Assembly (NCBI GenBank): GCA_026936325.1 | Contig: JAPTHN010000154.1 | Location: 558,001 to 622,000, forward strand | Direction: 5' to 3' | Source of the DNA: Platynereis dumerilii | Taxonomy: Eukaryota; Annelida; Polychaeta; Phyllodocida; Nereididae | DNA length: 64,000 bases | Notes under the pieces: generated by a model | What the model was told of the DNA's origin: nothing | The model's database searches: none | Seen by the model: the letters and a program-made list of their open reading frames with translations, nothing else | Made by a program: the position numbers and the translations under genes | Shown: positions 60,950 to 64,000 of the stretch, piece by piece | Numbering within the stretch: position 1 is the stretch's first letter | Layout: every line of letters begins with the position of its first letter

Positions 60950-62039
60950 TAAGTCTGGTGGAAAACCGGTGAACCTCGTTTTGAGATATAACAGATGTTT
61001 TATTGTTTGGGATGGTGGATAAGACCTCCCTGAAGGTATTTCAGCCGGGTGCCGTGACCGCACCCTTGAGCAATTTTTTTTATGAGCAGAATTCAAAATG
61101 GCCGCCATCACCGAGACGAAATACCTTGAAATCGCTGTATCTTGCCTTCTAATTGACATAGAGACTTGCTTATTGTGTCAAAATGTATGTTTTTTGGGTT
61201 GAGGAAGACAACTAAACAATCCCTAACATCATATATCAGGTCCTTCATAGCTAATTAGCATATAAACAGGTAAACAGGTCAAAATTAGACGAAAACGCAA
61301 TTTTCGTCACCTTTTTTACTTAAAATTGTCATGCAGACCCATTTATCATTATAGATCCTTTTTTAAAACCATTTTTAATGTTGTATGCCAATAAAACAAT
61401 GATGTTTGTGCTGTGCTATGTAATGAAATCACCTGAAAAATAATTAAATTCAATTATTTCACTTTAATCTCCCAAAAAAATGGAAGGTTAAACAAACTTA
61501 TTGTTTTGTTTAACGACGTTTGACCAGAATTCCATTAATGATCTGAAGTTGTCCTAAAATTGAGCAAGAGATACTTCTCTTGTTTATTTTCACTCTTTGC
61601 AATATGAATGGAAATAGCTAGAATAAGCTGACATCTCTTGCTAAATTTCTGCATGCATGCCTGCATTCTTGGTACTAACAGCAATTAATCAAAGAAGAAT
61701 GAGCTGTAAGTTCCGAGTGTAAGGCTCAAATAAAGCTTTTTTGCCTCACCCAGTCTAAGCTGACATAGTCTGAAGAAGGTGTGCAATGCATTGAAGTTCA
61801 CCGTTTCATATCTCATATAACTCCACTGACAACGAGATCTGAGATGGAATTGTGCTTTTCTACAAATTGTGATAATTTGCTTGGGAGTTTGGAAATCCTT
61901 GTGGGAGAATGATGATAACTATTTTTAAGTAGATCTGACTGCAACCTTATTGCATGAATAAAGATGATTGTTCTGGATGAATGTGTGTGTGTTCTCTTGT
62001 CAATCGGATATTGGTGCAAGAGACACACTCAATGTCAAA
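60950..62039. other. unassigned stretch
   Basis: The minus frame 60863-61159 and others are open but unremarkable. No TIR pair, tandem repeat or domain supported. Confidence 0.45.
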
Positions 62040-63994
62040 ATAACTGATGTTGTAAGGTGCATTAGGGCTTTATCAATGATGTGGGAGGCAGCAGAATGAT
62101 GGCATTAATAACATTTTCTGGAATTTGCTGAGGGGACTGACACCATTTTGGGCCCCACAGCAAAAAAAGTCCCAAAGTTCTTACTATCGCTCGGTGTTAT
62201 TTCAAAATACTATGGCAAAAATAAGTTGGTAAATTATTATTAGGATGGGGCCCCCATGTGAGAGGGTCCTGTCCTGTTAAATGTTTTTGACATCTTGCTC
62301 CCCTGAGTGGATGGGCCTGTGGCAGCAGCCACTCTGCCACATGGGCCAGTCTTACCCAATAGTCACAAGCCACACAATGTGCTATTTAACAAGATGCATC
62401 CATTATATTTTGCAGACATTTAAGTCAGTGGAAGTAATACATGCTTGATTAAACTGAACCCATGTTTCCATCCACGCAACAGGAGCTCATCCTGTTACCA
62501 ACAGTACCTTATGACAACTCAAATCCTTCTGTGACGTGGGTGAAAGTCATCTAGAAAGTAGCATTCATGTTAATTTGGAATAAAGGGAATGCTTGTTGTT
62601 CGAGATATGGTATTACAGACTTGGTGTAAAGACATCAGTGCTGCTGCAGCCTGTAGAGACATGATTTTATAGCCTCCAATAACTATAGGTTAAAAAATTC
62701 AGGAATCCGTACCTTATTGGCTCAATTGCATGTACATCGTTGTAGTATTCAACTCAGTATACCATATATAGCCTGCAATGCTGTGCATAGCTCCGTCACT
62801 TTATAAGTCTAGCAGAGATTGTAGCAAGCACAATGGGGACTGCAGAAACAATATAAGTCATTCCATGCTGTTGTCAAAAAGAGTTTGGAGCTGATCAAAT
62901 TAATAGAACCAGATCTCAGATGATGGTATGACATCTTCCTAAAACGCTCCAGCTGATTGGCAGCTGAATGTGGCTATACAAAGAGAGCATTAGGGTTAGG
63001 ATCTCTTGCTGAAATTTTGTCTTGAATGACAGTGCAAAGGCAATCTGGTGTAGAGGGAGCTCTTTGAAACAGGGTTAATCTGCGTTGCTGCAGCTTTCGC
63101 ATTTTAAATTAAGCTTCAAAACACTTAAATATACCAGGGCCACTAGCCCGAGCTTCATCTTTAAATAACCATGTTTCATATCCTCATGAATATAACAATA
63201 TATTTCACTTTCATTTGCTATGGCTTTGGCAATGTAATTTCTACTGGACTTGTTTCGTGTATTGAATAACTTCTGAAGACATGGATTAGAAATTGACCTC
63301 TCCCAATACCCGGTGCAACAAGGAGACTTCATTGAAGTTTTTTTGCAACTTCAGTGTCAAAAAAGTTACTTTGTAATGCATGCCATACCTCAATGCAACT
63401 GACAAAGTCCCTTAATTTCCAAAGCATTCCAGTGACTTTTACTTCACACTTCGTATTTGTCACAAACTCCACTGAAAGCAACCTCAGTACAGGCTTAGTA
63501 GACCTAATGTTTAAGCTGGTGCACAAAGCTTTGCTATGTTTCCCTAGCAAGATACAATGGATGCATCTTGTTAAATAGCATATTGTGTGGCTTGTACCTA
63601 TTGGGCCAAACTGTTCTCTGTGAGTGGCTGTTGCCACACTGCCACAGGCCTATCCACTCAGGGAGCAAGATGTCAAAATATTGTAAAACATCAATTTATG
63701 GTTGTATGATGCAACCAGATCAAACTGAACAGGACAGGACCCTCTCACACGGGGCCACATTCTAATAACTATTTACCCAGTATATATACTGCTCTCTTAA
63801 TGTCCCAAGTTATACTTGCCATAGTATTTTGAATTTACACAGTAAGAACTTTGCGGCTCATTGACTTTTTTTGCTGTGGTGCCCAAAATGGTGTCAGTGC
63901 GTTCAGCAAATTCCAGAAAATTTTATTAATGTCATCATTCTGCTACCTCCCTCATCATTGATAAAGCCTTAATGCACCCTACAACAGCAGTTAT
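62040..63994. mobile_element. foldback element with long inverted arms (element P)
   Basis: The left arm (62040-62418) and right arm (63547-63994) are inverse copies. Outermost match ataactg-tgttgta, then ggtgcatta, then ggctttatcaatgatg; inner match gatgcatccatt. The right arm has extra pieces of about 45 and 20 bases. The interior (62419-63546) has modest minus-strand frames (63075-63332, 63329-63637) without recognisable transposase motifs. A TSD was not established and the right end lies only six bases from the window edge. Total 1955 bp. Confidence 0.8.
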
Positions 63995-64000
63995 ATTGCC

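Overview
This is AT-rich animal nuclear DNA with no recognisable complete gene. The evidence is long non-coding stretches, GATA microsatellites, tRNA-type SINE pieces, a decayed LINE reverse-transcriptase fragment and many short terminal-inverted-repeat (TIR) DNA transposons with small target-site duplications (TSDs). The repeat style fits a marine invertebrate, possibly a deuterostome such as an echinoderm, but I cannot fix the taxon. I see no bacterial, phage or CRISPR features and no retroviral or LTR element. Layout: (1) 1-4.7 kb holds single-copy AT-rich DNA, a TIR element with internal 155-bp tandem repeats (1661-2776), a 68-bp tandem repeat, and two weak minus-strand exon candidates (4026-4156, 4812-5062). 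(2) 4.7-36.2 kb is one large higher-order array: about 2-kb monomers of two diverged types, A and B, alternate as A-B dimers of about 4 kb (seven A plus one partial, seven B). Four insertions interrupt it: two copies of a 341-bp TA-flanked MITE, a 1634-bp element with a 4-bp TSD, and an 835-bp element with a 9-bp TSD. Sister units preserve the empty sites. (3) 36.2-44.3 kb holds a TA-flanked hairpin element, a 915-bp G-rich TIR element, six 203-bp tandem repeats, a LINE fragment, a (CAACATTGT)-type repeat and a cluster of palindromic G-rich motifs. (4) 44.3-61 kb is a roughly 2-kb duplicated segment (S1 44312-46299, S2 49967-60949). Its second copy was inflated by successive transposon insertions, in places five levels deep: S2 > element E > element I2 > element F > element G2 > SINE. 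(5) 61-64 kb ends in a foldback element with inverted arms of about 380-450 bp (62040-63994). The most interesting signal is a group of five different TA-flanked TIR families (here called A-TIR, B-TIR, C-TIR, D-TIR, E-TIR). Each is about 0.9-1.06 kb when its insertions are removed, and each repeats its own terminal motif several times inside, in both orientations, as if carrying arrays of binding sites for a transposase supplied elsewhere. Family names given by TSD length are inferences; no database was searched.
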